Source: Microbacterium hominis NBRC 15708 (GTDB lineage Bacteria; Actinomycetota; Actinomycetes; Actinomycetales; Microbacteriaceae). Taken from it: a DNA stretch of 64,000 nucleotides. Under the pieces are notes generated by a model. The model was not told where the DNA came from and ran no database searches. It saw only the letters and a program-made list of their open reading frames with translations. Positions 33,005 to 41,783 of the stretch are shown in pieces (position 1 is the first letter of the stretch; each line of letters begins with the position of its first letter). The translations under genes and the position numbers were made by a program. The stretch lies in contig NZ_BCWI01000008.1 in the NCBI RefSeq assembly GCF_001592125.1, forward strand, positions 1 to 64,000, written 5' to 3'.

Positions 33005-34222
33005 GTGAACGAGAAGAGCCCGCAGATGCAGTTCGGCATCTTCACCGTCAGCGACATCACGCAGGACCCGACCACGGGCCACACGCCCAGCGAGGCCGAG
33101 CGCATCCGCGCGACCGTCGAGATCGCGAAGCACGCCGAAGAGGTGGGCCTGGACGTCTTCGCCCTCGGCGAGCACCACAACCCGCCGTTCTGGTCGTCGT
33201 CCCCGACCACCACGCTGGCCTACATCGCCGCCCAGACCGAGCGGCTCATCGTCTCGACCTCGACGACGCTCATCACGACGAACGACCCGGTGAAGATCGC
33301 CGAGGACTACGCCATGCTGCAGCACCTCTCGGGCGGACGCATGGACCTCATGCTCGGCCGTGGCAACACCGGCCCGGTCTACCCGTGGTTCGGCAAGGAC
33401 ATCCGTCAGGGTCTGCCGCTGTCGATCGAGAACTACGCGCTGCTGCACACGCTGTGGCGTGAGGACGTGGTCGACTGGGAGGGGAAGTTCCGCACGTCCC
33501 TCCAGGGCTTCACCGCGACCCCGCGGCCGCTCGACGGCGTCGCGCCGTTCGTCTGGCACGGCTCGATCCGCACGCCCGAGATCGCCGAGCAGGCCGCCTA
33601 CTACGGCGACGGCTTCTTCGCGAACAACATCTTCTGGCCCGCCGAGCACTACCAGCGCCTCATCGGCCTGTACCGCCAGCGCTGGGAGCACTACGGTCAC
33701 GGCGCCCCCGAGACGGCGATCGTCGGCCTCGGCGGACAGGCCTTCATGGCGAAGAACTCGCAGGATGCCGTGAACCAGTTCCGTCCCTACTTCGACAACG
33801 CCCCGGTCTACGGTCACGGCCCCTCGATGGAGGACTTCACCGAGATGACGCCGCTGACGGTCGGCTCGCCCCAGCAGGTCATCGACCGCTACGCGGGCAT
33901 GCGCGACATCTTCGGCGACTACCAGCGCCAGCTGTTCCTCATGGACCACGCCGGACTCCCGCTGAAGACCGTGCTCGAGCAGCTCGACTTCCTCGGCGGC
34001 GACGTCGTGCCCGTCCTGCGCAAGGAGTTCGCGAAGGACCGGCCGGAGAACGTGCCCGACGCGCCCACGCACGCCTCGCTCGTGCGCGCCGCGTACGGCG
34101 ACGGCCCGGCACGCCAGGCCACCCCGCGCGCCAACCGCGGCGACAACCTCAGCGGCCCGTCGCCCTATCAGGACGCGCCCGCGCCGGCCGGCGCCGCGTT
34201 CGGTGTGGGGGCGACCCGATGA
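33005..34222 (+). CDS. CE1758-family FMN-dependent luciferase-like monooxygenase
   Basis: 405 aa luciferase-like (beta/alpha)8 flavin oxidoreductase. It has QFGIFTVSDIT at the start, LGEHHNPPFWSSSP (the EHH motif of LLM enzymes), SGGRMDLMLGRGNTGPVYPW and FVWHGSIRTPEIAEQAA. The family recalled as TIGR04036 is always found next to a CE1759-type FMN reductase, and such a gene overlaps it here by 4 nt. Substrate unknown; the pair probably supplies and uses reduced FMN. GTG 33005 is taken as start (GAAGGA upstream); ATG 33026 is an alternative. The C-terminal ~45 residues are low-complexity. Confidence 0.88.
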   Translation: MNEKSPQMQFGIFTVSDITQDPTTGHTPSEAERIRATVEIAKHAEEVGLDVFALGEHHNPPFWSSSPTTTLAYIAAQTERLIVSTSTTLITTNDPVKIAEDYAMLQHLSGGRMDLMLGRGNTGPVYPWFGKDIRQGLPLSIENYALLHTLWREDVVDWEGKFRTSLQGFTATPRPLDGVAPFVWHGSIRTPEIAEQAAYYGDGFFANNIFWPAEHYQRLIGLYRQRWEHYGHGAPETAIVGLGGQAFMAKNSQDAVNQFRPYFDNAPVYGHGPSMEDFTEMTPLTVGSPQQVIDRYAGMRDIFGDYQRQLFLMDHAGLPLKTVLEQLDFLGGDVVPVLRKEFAKDRPENVPDAPTHASLVRAAYGDGPARQATPRANRGDNLSGPSPYQDAPAPAGAAFGVGATR

Positions 34223-34881
34223 GCGCCCGGCGCATCGCCGTCGTCTCCGCCGGCCTGTCCAACCCGTCGTCCACCCGCATGCTCGCCGACCGTCTCGCGG
34301 CCGCGACCGTGACGGCGCTGGGGGAGCAGTCGGGACCCGACGGCGCCCCCATCCAGGCCACCGTCGACACGATCGAGCTGCGCGATCTCGCGCACGACAT
34401 CACGAACAACCTGCTGACCGGCTTCGCGCCGCCCGCGCTGGAGTCGGCCATCAACACGGTGGTCTCGGCCGACGCGCTCATCGTGGTCACGCCGATCTTC
34501 TCGACGAGCTACTCGGGCCTGTTCAAGTCGTTCATCGACGTGCTCGATCCCGACGCCCTCACCGGCATGCCGGTGCTGATCGGGGCCAATGCGGGAACGG
34601 CGCGGCATTCGCTCGCGATCGACTACGCCATCCGCCCGCTGTTCGCGTACCTCCACGCCGAGACGGTCTCGACCGGTGTGTTCGCGGCATCCAGCGACTG
34701 GGGAGCCGCCGCCGATCAGGTCGCACCGCTGAGCTCGCGCGTCGAGCGCGGCGCCCGCGAACTGGCCGAGGCCGTCGCACGCCGTCAGCCCGCCGGCAGC
34801 GGCGACCCGTTCGACCCGGCGAACTACCTCGGCGAGGGACGCTCGTTCGGCCACCTGCTCGGCGGTCTCGCCGGCGAGTGA
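34219..34881 (+). CDS. CE1759-family FMN reductase
   Basis: 220 aa NADPH-dependent FMN reductase fold. The N-terminal RIAVVSAGLSNPSSTRMLADRLA is the flavin phosphate loop; VVTPIFSTSYSGLFKSFIDVL and GANAGTARHSLAIDYAIRPLF are typical of the family. It would deliver FMNH2 to the luciferase-like enzyme encoded upstream. The ATG overlaps that gene's stop (ATGA), so stoichiometric, coupled translation is expected. A bidirectional hairpin follows. Confidence 0.9.
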   Translation: MSARRIAVVSAGLSNPSSTRMLADRLAAATVTALGEQSGPDGAPIQATVDTIELRDLAHDITNNLLTGFAPPALESAINTVVSADALIVVTPIFSTSYSGLFKSFIDVLDPDALTGMPVLIGANAGTARHSLAIDYAIRPLFAYLHAETVSTGVFAASSDWGAAADQVAPLSSRVERGARELAEAVARRQPAGSGDPFDPANYLGEGRSFGHLLGGLAGE

Positions 34882-34892
34882 GCCCGCACGTC

Positions 34893-34930
34893 GACGCCCC
34901 CGATCACGCTCCGGCGCGGTCGGGGGCGTC
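34893..34930. terminator. Bidirectional hairpin between convergent genes
   Basis: 11-nt perfect arms GACGCCCCCGA (34893-34903) and TCGGGGGCGTC (34920-34930) span the 3' end of the GH15 gene and follow the FMN reductase stop. Confidence 0.75.
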
Positions 34931-36757
34931 GCCGTGCGCCGCCTCGGCGCGGGCGAGGGCGGATGCCGCGCGCACCAGCGCCAGGTGCGACAGCGCCTGC
35001 GGGGTGTTGCCGGCCTGGCGTCTGCCGGCCACGTCGTACTCCTCCGACAGCAGGCCGACGTCGTTGGCGCGCGAGCAGGCACGGTCCATGAGCGCGCGGG
35101 CGTCGTCGAGCCGGCCGCTCGCGGCGTACTGCTCGACGAGCCAGAAGGAGCAGGCGAGGAACGGGTTCTCGGTGCCCTCGAGGCCGTCCACGCCGGACTC
35201 GGTCCGATAGCGCAGCACGAGGCCGTCGACCATCAGCGTGCGCTCGATCTCGGCGACGGTCGCCAGCATCCGCGGGTCGTCGGCGGCGCAGAAACCGACC
35301 ACCGGCAGCAACAGGAGCGACGCGTCGACCGCATCGGTGCCGGCGTGCTGCACGAAGTGCCCGCGCGCCGACACGCCGCGCCGATCGATGTCGGCGCGCA
35401 CGCGATCGCGCAGACGCTCCCACCGCTCGTCCGGCCCGTCGAGGCCGAACTCGCGCACCGACCGGACGCCGCGGTCGAACGCCGCCCACACCATCGCCCG
35501 CGAGTGCGTGAACAGCTGCGGGTCGCCGCGGATCTCCCAGATGCCGTTGTCCGGCTCGTCGATGCGCTTCTCGGCCCGGCGCAGCAGGGCACGCTCGAGC
35601 GGCCACGAGATGTCCGACTGCTCGATGCCCGCCTGCCGCGCCGCGAACAGGCAGGTCATCACCTCGCCCGTGACGTCGGCCTGGTACTGCCCGGCCGCGC
35701 CGTTGCCGATGCGCACGGGGGCGGCGCCCCGGTAGCCGGGGAGGCTCTCCAGCTCGCGCTCGGCGAGGTCGCGCTCGCCCGCGATGCCGTAGACGATCTG
35801 CAGGTCGGCGGGATCTCCCGCGATGGCCCGCAGCAGCCACCGCTGCCAGTGCTCCACGACGTGCGCGAAGCCCTGTCCGAGCAGCACCTCGATCGTCAGG
35901 GACGCGTCGCGCAGCCACACGAACCGGTAGTCCCAGTTGCGGCCGCCGCCGAACTGCTCGGGGAGGGACGTGGTCGGTGCGGCGATGATCCCGCCGGTGT
36001 CGCGGTGCGTCAGCGCGCGCAGGGTCAGCAGCGAGCGCACCACGGCCTCGCGGTGCGGGCCGTGCACGTCGATGCGCTGCGCCCACGTGCTCCACCAGTC
36101 GCGGGTGCGGGCGAGAGCCGCGTCGACGTCGAGCGGCTCGGGCGCCGGACGGTGCGAAGCGTGCCAGGTGAGGGTCAGGTCGCGCCGCTCACCCGACGAG
36201 ACGCGGAACGCACCGCGGTGCAGATGGTCGGTGGCCGTGAGGGCGGCGCCGCGCAGGACCACCGCATCCGGGCCGGCGATGGCGGTCAGCTCGGGCGCCT
36301 CGGCGGTGCCGGTCTGGCGCACCCAGGGCAGGGCCCGCGCGTAGTCGAACCGCAGCCGCACGCGCTGCTCGAACTCCACGCTGCCGGAGAGGCCGACCAC
36401 GCGCCGGACGAGGTCGGTGCGGCTCGCGGTGTCGAGGTGGTGCGGATCGACCGGGAGGCAGTCGTGCACCTCGGCGACACCGTCGGCGCTCTCCCAGCGC
36501 GTGACGAGCGTGAACGTCTCGCCGTCGTAGCGCCGCGTGTGCTGTGCCTGCGGATCGGTCGGGCGCAGCATCCACTGCCCGTGGTGCTCGTCGCCGAGAA
36601 GCGCGGCGAACACCGACGCCGAGTCGAAGCGCGGCAGGCAGAGCCAGTCGATCGACCCCGATCCCGACACCAGCGCCGCCGTGCGGCTGCTGCTCAGCAG
36701 CGCGTAGTCCTCGATGGGCGCGGGCGAGGAGTCCGATCCTGCAGGTGCATCTGCCAC
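34904..36757 (-). CDS. Glycoside hydrolase family 15 protein (trehalase/glucoamylase type)
   Basis: 617 aa. The opening PIEDYALLSSSRTAALVSGSGSIDWLCLPRFDS is the GH15 N-terminal domain. The (alpha/alpha)6 barrel has GGRNWDYRFVWLRDAS, the acid region DNGIWEIRG (about residue 400) and NPFLACSFWLVEQ near the C-terminus. Mycobacterial homologues of this plan act as trehalases; glucoamylase or glucodextranase activity is also possible. There is no signal peptide, so the enzyme is cytosolic, which fits trehalose turnover. GTG 36757 is chosen from the family N-terminus and a CAGAAT box 6 nt before it. It is divergent from a G6PDH gene that could consume the released glucose after phosphorylation. Confidence 0.9.
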   Translation of the reverse strand: MADAPAGSDSSPAPIEDYALLSSSRTAALVSGSGSIDWLCLPRFDSASVFAALLGDEHHGQWMLRPTDPQAQHTRRYDGETFTLVTRWESADGVAEVHDCLPVDPHHLDTASRTDLVRRVVGLSGSVEFEQRVRLRFDYARALPWVRQTGTAEAPELTAIAGPDAVVLRGAALTATDHLHRGAFRVSSGERRDLTLTWHASHRPAPEPLDVDAALARTRDWWSTWAQRIDVHGPHREAVVRSLLTLRALTHRDTGGIIAAPTTSLPEQFGGGRNWDYRFVWLRDASLTIEVLLGQGFAHVVEHWQRWLLRAIAGDPADLQIVYGIAGERDLAERELESLPGYRGAAPVRIGNGAAGQYQADVTGEVMTCLFAARQAGIEQSDISWPLERALLRRAEKRIDEPDNGIWEIRGDPQLFTHSRAMVWAAFDRGVRSVREFGLDGPDERWERLRDRVRADIDRRGVSARGHFVQHAGTDAVDASLLLLPVVGFCAADDPRMLATVAEIERTLMVDGLVLRYRTESGVDGLEGTENPFLACSFWLVEQYAASGRLDDARALMDRACSRANDVGLLSEEYDVAGRRQAGNTPQALSHLALVRAASALARAEAAHGDAPDRAGA

Positions 36758-36809
36758 GCAACGATTCTGCCGTCTCCCCGGGGCGGAGGGGGCCACGTAG
36801 GGTGTGCTC

Positions 36810-38195
36810 ATGGGCGACGTGTCGACACTGGCCATCATCGGAGCGAGCGGCGATCTGACCGAGCGGCTGCTGCTGCCCGCGGTCGCCGACCTGCTGAAGA
36901 GTCAGCCCGATCGCCGCATCCATCTGCTGGGGGTGGGACGCACGGCGCTCAGCGATGCGCAGTGGCGGCGTCGCGTGCGCACCGCGTTTCGCGAAGCGGA
37001 TGCCGAGGAGGCGTTCGCCGCGGTGGCCTCCACGCCCTACCTCGCCGTCGACGCGACCACCGCCGCGGGGTTGCGCCGCGTCGTGCGCGACGCCCCCGAC
37101 GGCCGGCTCGTGCTCTACTTCGCCGTGCCGCCGGCGGCCGCGGCGGCCGCGTGCGCCGCGCTGTCGCCGGGCGACCTGCCGGCGGGGACCGTGCTGGCGC
37201 TCGAGAAGCCGTTCGGCGAGGACGAGGCGAGCGCCCGCGCGCTGAACGAGGTGCTGCGGACGCTGCTGCCGGAGGAGCAGATCTTCCGCGTGGACCACTT
37301 CCTCGGCCGATCCACGGTGCTGAACGTGCTCGGCGTCCGCTTCGCCAACCGCCTGCTCGAGCCCGTGTGGACGGCCGAGCACGTCGAACGGGTCGAGATC
37401 CGATTCGACGAGACCCTGGGCCTCGAGGGGCGCGCGGGCTTCTACGATCGCGCGGGCGCCCTCGTCGACATGATCCAGAGCCATCTCCTGCAGGTCATGG
37501 CGGTCGTCGCGATGGAGCCGCCCGCGGCGCTGAACGCGACCGACGTCCGCGACGCGACCGCCGCGGTCCTGCGCGCCACGCACGTCTGGGAGGACAACGC
37601 GGTGCGCTTCTCCCACCGAGCCCGCTACACGGCCGGCACCGCCGGCGGCGAGCAGATGCCCTCCTACGTCGACGAGTCGGGCGTCGACCCCGCACGCGAG
37701 ACCGAGACGCTGGCACAGGTCACCGTGGAGGTGCGCAACGCGCGGTGGGCGGGCGTGCCCTTCACGCTGCGGTCGGGGAAGGCCCTGGATGCCAAGCGTG
37801 CGGAGATCGACGTGGTGCTCCGGCCGGTCCGCCACCTGCCCGCGGGCTTCACCGGCGACGCCGCCGGCAGCGTCATCCGCTTCTCCCTCGGCCCCGACCG
37901 GGTCACGATGGACATCTCCGTCAACGGCGGCGACGGGCCGTTCGCGCTGCACCGGGCCCGCCTCGAAGCCGATCTCGGCCTGGGCTCGCACCAGGCCTAC
38001 ACCGAGGTGCTGGCCGCGATCCTCGACGCGGACGCGATGCTCTCGGTGCGCGGCGACGTCGCCGAGGAGTGCTGGCGGATCATCCAGCCCGTCCGCGACG
38101 CCTGGCGGCGCGGCGACGTGCCGCTCGAGGAGTACGCCGCCGGATCGAGCGGGATCGGGTGGGACGACGCGGGTGCCGCGGCATCCGGGCGCTGA
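36810..38195 (+). CDS. zwf: Glucose-6-phosphate dehydrogenase (divergent paralogue)
   Basis: 461 aa, shorter than typical Zwf (about 485-515). The Rossmann loop IGASGDLTERLLLPA, LEKPFGED and the catalytic-His stretch DMIQSHLLQ are clear. The substrate motif usually written DHYLGKE reads DHFLGRS, replacing two phosphate-contact residues (Tyr and Lys). That suggests altered kinetics or a related sugar phosphate, so the symbol is tentative. ATG 36810 is 6 nt after TAGGGT (36798-36803), a leaderless promoter. It is divergent from GH15 with only 52 bp between. Confidence 0.85.
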   Translation: MGDVSTLAIIGASGDLTERLLLPAVADLLKSQPDRRIHLLGVGRTALSDAQWRRRVRTAFREADAEEAFAAVASTPYLAVDATTAAGLRRVVRDAPDGRLVLYFAVPPAAAAAACAALSPGDLPAGTVLALEKPFGEDEASARALNEVLRTLLPEEQIFRVDHFLGRSTVLNVLGVRFANRLLEPVWTAEHVERVEIRFDETLGLEGRAGFYDRAGALVDMIQSHLLQVMAVVAMEPPAALNATDVRDATAAVLRATHVWEDNAVRFSHRARYTAGTAGGEQMPSYVDESGVDPARETETLAQVTVEVRNARWAGVPFTLRSGKALDAKRAEIDVVLRPVRHLPAGFTGDAAGSVIRFSLGPDRVTMDISVNGGDGPFALHRARLEADLGLGSHQAYTEVLAAILDADAMLSVRGDVAEECWRIIQPVRDAWRRGDVPLEEYAAGSSGIGWDDAGAAASGR

Positions 38196-38203
38196 TCAGC
38201 GCC
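38188..38203. terminator. Palindrome joining two abutting stop codons
   Basis: GGCGCTGATCAGCGCC is a perfect 16-bp palindrome. Its centre TGATCA is the stop of the G6PDH gene directly followed by the complement of the response-regulator stop. Confidence 0.5.
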
Positions 38204-38876
38204 AGCGGTACTCCGTCTCGGGGCGCCCGCGCGTGCCGTACCGCGGCGAACGCTCGACCCGTCCCGCGTCGGCGAGGTGTTCGAGGTAGCGGCGCGCCGC
38301 CACGCGCGACATCCCCAGCGCATCGGCGGCCTCCGTCGCCGAGAGGGGGCCGCGGTCGCGCACCGCGTCCGACACGCGATCGAGGGATGCCGGAGACAGG
38401 CCCTTCGGCAGCACGACGGGACCCGTCGGGCGCAGAGCGCCCAGCATCGCGTCGATCTCCGACTGCGTCGCCGCTCCGGTCGCGGCACGGGCTCGCGCGC
38501 GATACACGCGGTACTGATCCAGTCGATCGTGGAAGGCGGCGAACGTGAAGGGCTTCACGAGGTACTGCACCGCACCGAGCGCGATCGCCTGACGCACCAC
38601 GTCGGCGTCGCGCACCGAGGTGATCGCGATCACATCGACGTCCGCGGCGCGCGCCCGGATATGGCGCAGGACGTCCAGCCCCGTGCCGTCGGGCATCGTC
38701 ATGTCGAGCAGGACGAGATCGATCCGCGACCGCTCGGGCGCCTCGAGCACCGCCGCGACGGCGGCGCGCGCGCCGGCGCATTCGGCGACGACCTCGAAGC
38801 CCGGCACGCGGCTGACGTAGGTGCGATGCAGCTCGAGGGTCAGGGCCTCGTCGTCGACCAGCAGCACCCCGATCAT
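38196..38876 (-). CDS. Response regulator, DcuR/CitB type
   Basis: 226 aa. The receiver domain has the acidic pocket VDDE, phospho-acceptor Asp in LVLLDMTMPDG (about residue 56), the Thr/Ser switch AITS and Lys in YLVKPF (about 107). The C-terminal DNA-binding helix-turn-helix has LSATEAADALGMSRVAARRYLEHL. This matches the CitB/DcuR class that responds to C4-dicarboxylates or citrate. It overlaps its sensor kinase by 4 nt and sits beside a dicarboxylate carrier gene, the likely target. Confidence 0.93.
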   Translation of the reverse strand: MIGVLLVDDEALTLELHRTYVSRVPGFEVVAECAGARAAVAAVLEAPERSRIDLVLLDMTMPDGTGLDVLRHIRARAADVDVIAITSVRDADVVRQAIALGAVQYLVKPFTFAAFHDRLDQYRVYRARARAATGAATQSEIDAMLGALRPTGPVVLPKGLSPASLDRVSDAVRDRGPLSATEAADALGMSRVAARRYLEHLADAGRVERSPRYGTRGRPETEYRWR

Positions 38877-40138
38877 GACAGTCCCGTCGGCAGCACCACG
38901 CGGAACGTCGTCGGCGACAGCCCCAGCGAGATCGTCCCGCCGACCTCGTCGACGACCGCGCGCACCAGGGCCAGACCCACCCCCCGGCCGTCCGCGCCGG
39001 CGGGCTTGGTCGAGAAGCCCCGCTCGAACATCCGCGCGCGGGTGTGCTCGTCGGGTCCCTCGCCCGAGTCGGCGACGCTGAGCAGCAGCTCGTCCTCAGC
39101 GGTGCGCGACATGTGCACGCGCACCCAGCGCGGCTCCGGGCCCGCGGCCGCGGCATCCAGGGCGTTGTCGATCAGGTTGCCGACGAGGGCGACCGCGTCG
39201 ATCGGCCGGAGCAGCGAACGGGGCGCGTCGGCGGCGATGTCCGCGCTCCACTCGATTCCCCGCTCCATCGCCTGGGACGCCTTGCCGAGCAGCAGCGCCC
39301 CCACCGTCGGGTCGCCGTCCGTCCGCGCGGCGACCTGGTCGACCAGCGCCTGGCTCTGGCGTGCAGAGTCGGTCAGGATGCCGATGGCGTCGGCGCTCCG
39401 GCCGAGCTCGATCAGGGCGACGGCGGCGTGCATCCGATTGCCGTGCTCGTGCGTCTGCGCCCGCAGCGCCTCGCCGAGCGTGCGCATCGACTCGGCCGAG
39501 GCGAGGGTGTCGCGGATCGCTCCGGCGGGGAGGTCGCCGGCGACGCTCCGGGTCGCTCGGCGTGCGAGCACCGCCCCCGCCAGTCCCGCCCCGACGAGGG
39601 CGAGCCCGACCGCCGCGACCACCAGCAGCCGCGGCACGACCTGCGCGGTGACGGTGCGCACCGTCACGCCGACCGACACCCAGCCCACGAGGCGCCCGTC
39701 CGCCTCCACCGGCACGATCGTGCGCAGCGACGGACCCAGGGTTCCGGTGAACTCCTCGGTGATCGTCTGCGGCGAAGGCGGGATCGTGCCGATGTAGTGC
39801 TGGCCGATCTGGGCCGGGTCGCGGTGCGTGATGCGGATGCCGGCCGTGTCCATCACGGTGACGAAATCGACGCCCGCGCTCGACATCACCTCGCGCGCGA
39901 TCGGCTGGAGCGTGCGCGTGGCCGCCTCGCCGTCGCCCGCCGCGAGAGCGGACCGGACCTCGGGAAGGCCCGCGAGTGTCGCGGCGACGGCCTGGGTCGC
40001 TCGCTCCGCCTCGGCGCGGGCCGCCCGCTGGGCCTCCAGCACGAGCAGCCCCGCCGTCCCCAGCGCCAGCACGAGCGCCGCACCGGCGAGCCACAGGAAC
40101 AGCCGGGACGCGGCGCTGCGTCCGATGCTGCGGGCCAT
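38873..40138 (-). CDS. Sensor histidine kinase, DcuS/CitA type
   Basis: 421 aa. An N-terminal membrane helix (about 13-33), an extracytoplasmic PAS/Cache-like domain with the CitA/DcuS-type ITHRDPAQIGQHY motif, a second helix (about 175-197), then the cytosolic kinase core. The phospho-acceptor His is in QTHEHGNRMHAAVALIELG, the SpoB/CitA form. The ATPase has NLIDNALDAA, DSGEGPD and GRGVGLALVR. No cytoplasmic PAS is obvious. It probably senses external C4-dicarboxylates or citrate and signals to the overlapping response regulator. Divergent from dctA. Confidence 0.93.
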   Translation of the reverse strand: MARSIGRSAASRLFLWLAGAALVLALGTAGLLVLEAQRAARAEAERATQAVAATLAGLPEVRSALAAGDGEAATRTLQPIAREVMSSAGVDFVTVMDTAGIRITHRDPAQIGQHYIGTIPPSPQTITEEFTGTLGPSLRTIVPVEADGRLVGWVSVGVTVRTVTAQVVPRLLVVAAVGLALVGAGLAGAVLARRATRSVAGDLPAGAIRDTLASAESMRTLGEALRAQTHEHGNRMHAAVALIELGRSADAIGILTDSARQSQALVDQVAARTDGDPTVGALLLGKASQAMERGIEWSADIAADAPRSLLRPIDAVALVGNLIDNALDAAAAGPEPRWVRVHMSRTAEDELLLSVADSGEGPDEHTRARMFERGFSTKPAGADGRGVGLALVRAVVDEVGGTISLGLSPTTFRVVLPTGLS

Positions 40139-40212
40139 GGCGCCCCTCTCGACGGTGAACGGCGGTGGCGTGCGTCGCCGCCCGGGGGCGGGACCAATAC
40201 GACCACAAGTGA

Positions 40213-40222
40213 ACCACGTGGT
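40213..40222. promoter_or_regulatory. ACCACGTGGT palindrome between sensor kinase and dctA
   Basis: Perfect 10-bp palindrome in the divergent intergenic region 40139-40302. It is a candidate binding site for the adjacent response regulator; no second copy was found nearby. Confidence 0.35.
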
Positions 40223-40302
40223 CCCGGCGGGCGCACTCTGGGCACGTGGCCGCCAACGTCGGCGGTCCGCGAACAACGACCCGTTCACACCTGGAGGCGG
40301 AC

Positions 40303-41745
40303 ATGGCCCTCTCGACGACATCTTTCAGACTCCCCGGCTACAACTGGCGCCGCGGCAAGACGTCCTGGGACAAACACACCTGGCTCTACGTGTCGGTGAT
40401 CATCGCCGTCGTGCTGGGCGCCGTCGTCGGCCTCGTCTGGCCCGAGTTCGCGAAGGGGCTCGAGCCGATCGGCAAGGCGTTCGTCAACCTCATCAAGATG
40501 ATGATCGCGCCGATCATCTTCTGCACCATCGTGGTCGGCGTCGGTTCCATCGCCAAGGCCGCCACGGTCGGCAAGATCGGCGGGCTGGCCCTGGGCTACT
40601 TCATGGTGATGACGACGTTCGCGCTGTTCATCGGCCTCGTCGTGGGCAACATCATCCACCCGGGCACGGGACTGGACATGTCGAGCTCGACCTACGACGC
40701 ATCCAGCATCGAGGCCACCTCGACCACCCAGTTCCTCATGGGGATCATCCCCACGACGTTCTTCTCGGCCTTCACCGGCGAGAGCGTGCTGCAGGTGCTC
40801 TTCATCGCGCTGCTGGTCGGTTTCGCCCTGCAGGGACTCGGCAGCAAGGGCGAGCCGATCATGTACGCCGTCAAGCAGCTGCAGGTGCTCGTGTTCCGCA
40901 TCCTCGGGATGATCCTCTGGCTCGCCCCGATCGGCGCGTTCGGCGCGATCGCCGCCGTGGTCGGCAAGACCGGCTTCGCCGCCATCGTCAGCCTCGGCAT
41001 CCTCATGATCGCGTTCTACATCACGTGCGCCGTGTTCGTCTTCGGCATCCTCGGGGTGCTCCTGTACGCCGTCACCCGCGTGAACATCCTGCGACTGATG
41101 AAGTACCTCGGTCGCGAGTATCTGCTGATCGTCGGCACCTCCTCGAGCGAGTCCGCCCTTCCCCGGCTGATCGCCAAGATGGAGCACCTCGGCGTCTCGA
41201 AGCCCGTCGTCGGCATCACCGTCCCGACCGGCTACTCCTTCAACCTGGACGGCACGGCCATCTACCTGACGATGGCGTCGCTGTTCATCGCCGCGGGCAT
41301 GGGAACGCCGATGTCGTGGTCCGAGCAGATCGGCCTGCTCGTGTTCATGATCATCGCCTCCAAGGGCGCCGCCGGGGTCACGGGGGCGGGTCTGGCGACG
41401 CTCGCCGGCGGGCTCCAGGCCTTCCGCCCCGACCTCGTCAACGGGGTGGGCGTGATCGTGGGCATCGACCGGTTCATGTCCGAGGGGCGCGCCGTCACGA
41501 ACTTCACCGGCAACGCCGTCGCGACGCTGCTCATCGGCACCTGGACGAAGCAGATCGACCGCGACCGCGTCCGCGAGGTGCTCGCCGGTCGGGCGCCGTT
41601 CGACGAGTCCACCCTCACCGGTGACGGCCACGACGGCATGTCCACCGCGACCGGCGCCGTCGGCACGCAGGGACTCGAGCAGGCCGCCCTCGATGAGGCC
41701 GCCGCGAAGGAGGAGCGCGCCCGCCGCCGGGCGGCCGCGCACTGA
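40303..41745 (+). CDS. dctA: Cation:dicarboxylate symporter (DctA-like)
   Basis: 480 aa DAACS/GltP-type symporter. Family motifs include FVNLIKMMIAPIIFCTIVVGVGSI, the Ser-rich GTSSSESALPRLIAKME re-entrant loop, PTGYSFNLDGTAIYLTMASLFIA and the substrate loop SKGAAGVTGAGLATL. These support import of succinate, fumarate, malate or similar with H+/Na+. The C-terminal ~40 residues are a charged cytosolic tail. CTGGAGG lies 6 nt before the ATG. It is divergent from the DcuSR-like two-component system, an arrangement that usually means direct control. Confidence 0.94.
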   Translation: MALSTTSFRLPGYNWRRGKTSWDKHTWLYVSVIIAVVLGAVVGLVWPEFAKGLEPIGKAFVNLIKMMIAPIIFCTIVVGVGSIAKAATVGKIGGLALGYFMVMTTFALFIGLVVGNIIHPGTGLDMSSSTYDASSIEATSTTQFLMGIIPTTFFSAFTGESVLQVLFIALLVGFALQGLGSKGEPIMYAVKQLQVLVFRILGMILWLAPIGAFGAIAAVVGKTGFAAIVSLGILMIAFYITCAVFVFGILGVLLYAVTRVNILRLMKYLGREYLLIVGTSSSESALPRLIAKMEHLGVSKPVVGITVPTGYSFNLDGTAIYLTMASLFIAAGMGTPMSWSEQIGLLVFMIIASKGAAGVTGAGLATLAGGLQAFRPDLVNGVGVIVGIDRFMSEGRAVTNFTGNAVATLLIGTWTKQIDRDRVREVLAGRAPFDESTLTGDGHDGMSTATGAVGTQGLEQAALDEAAAKEERARRRAAAH

Positions 41746-41783
41746 CGGCGCGGTCACGTCGCCGCGTCCGGGCGTGCCTGTCC

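Noticed and set aside
34934..38548. 1204-codon plus-strand frame across GH15 and G6PDH
   Set aside because: Reads through two well-identified genes in the wrong frame and has no domain signature.
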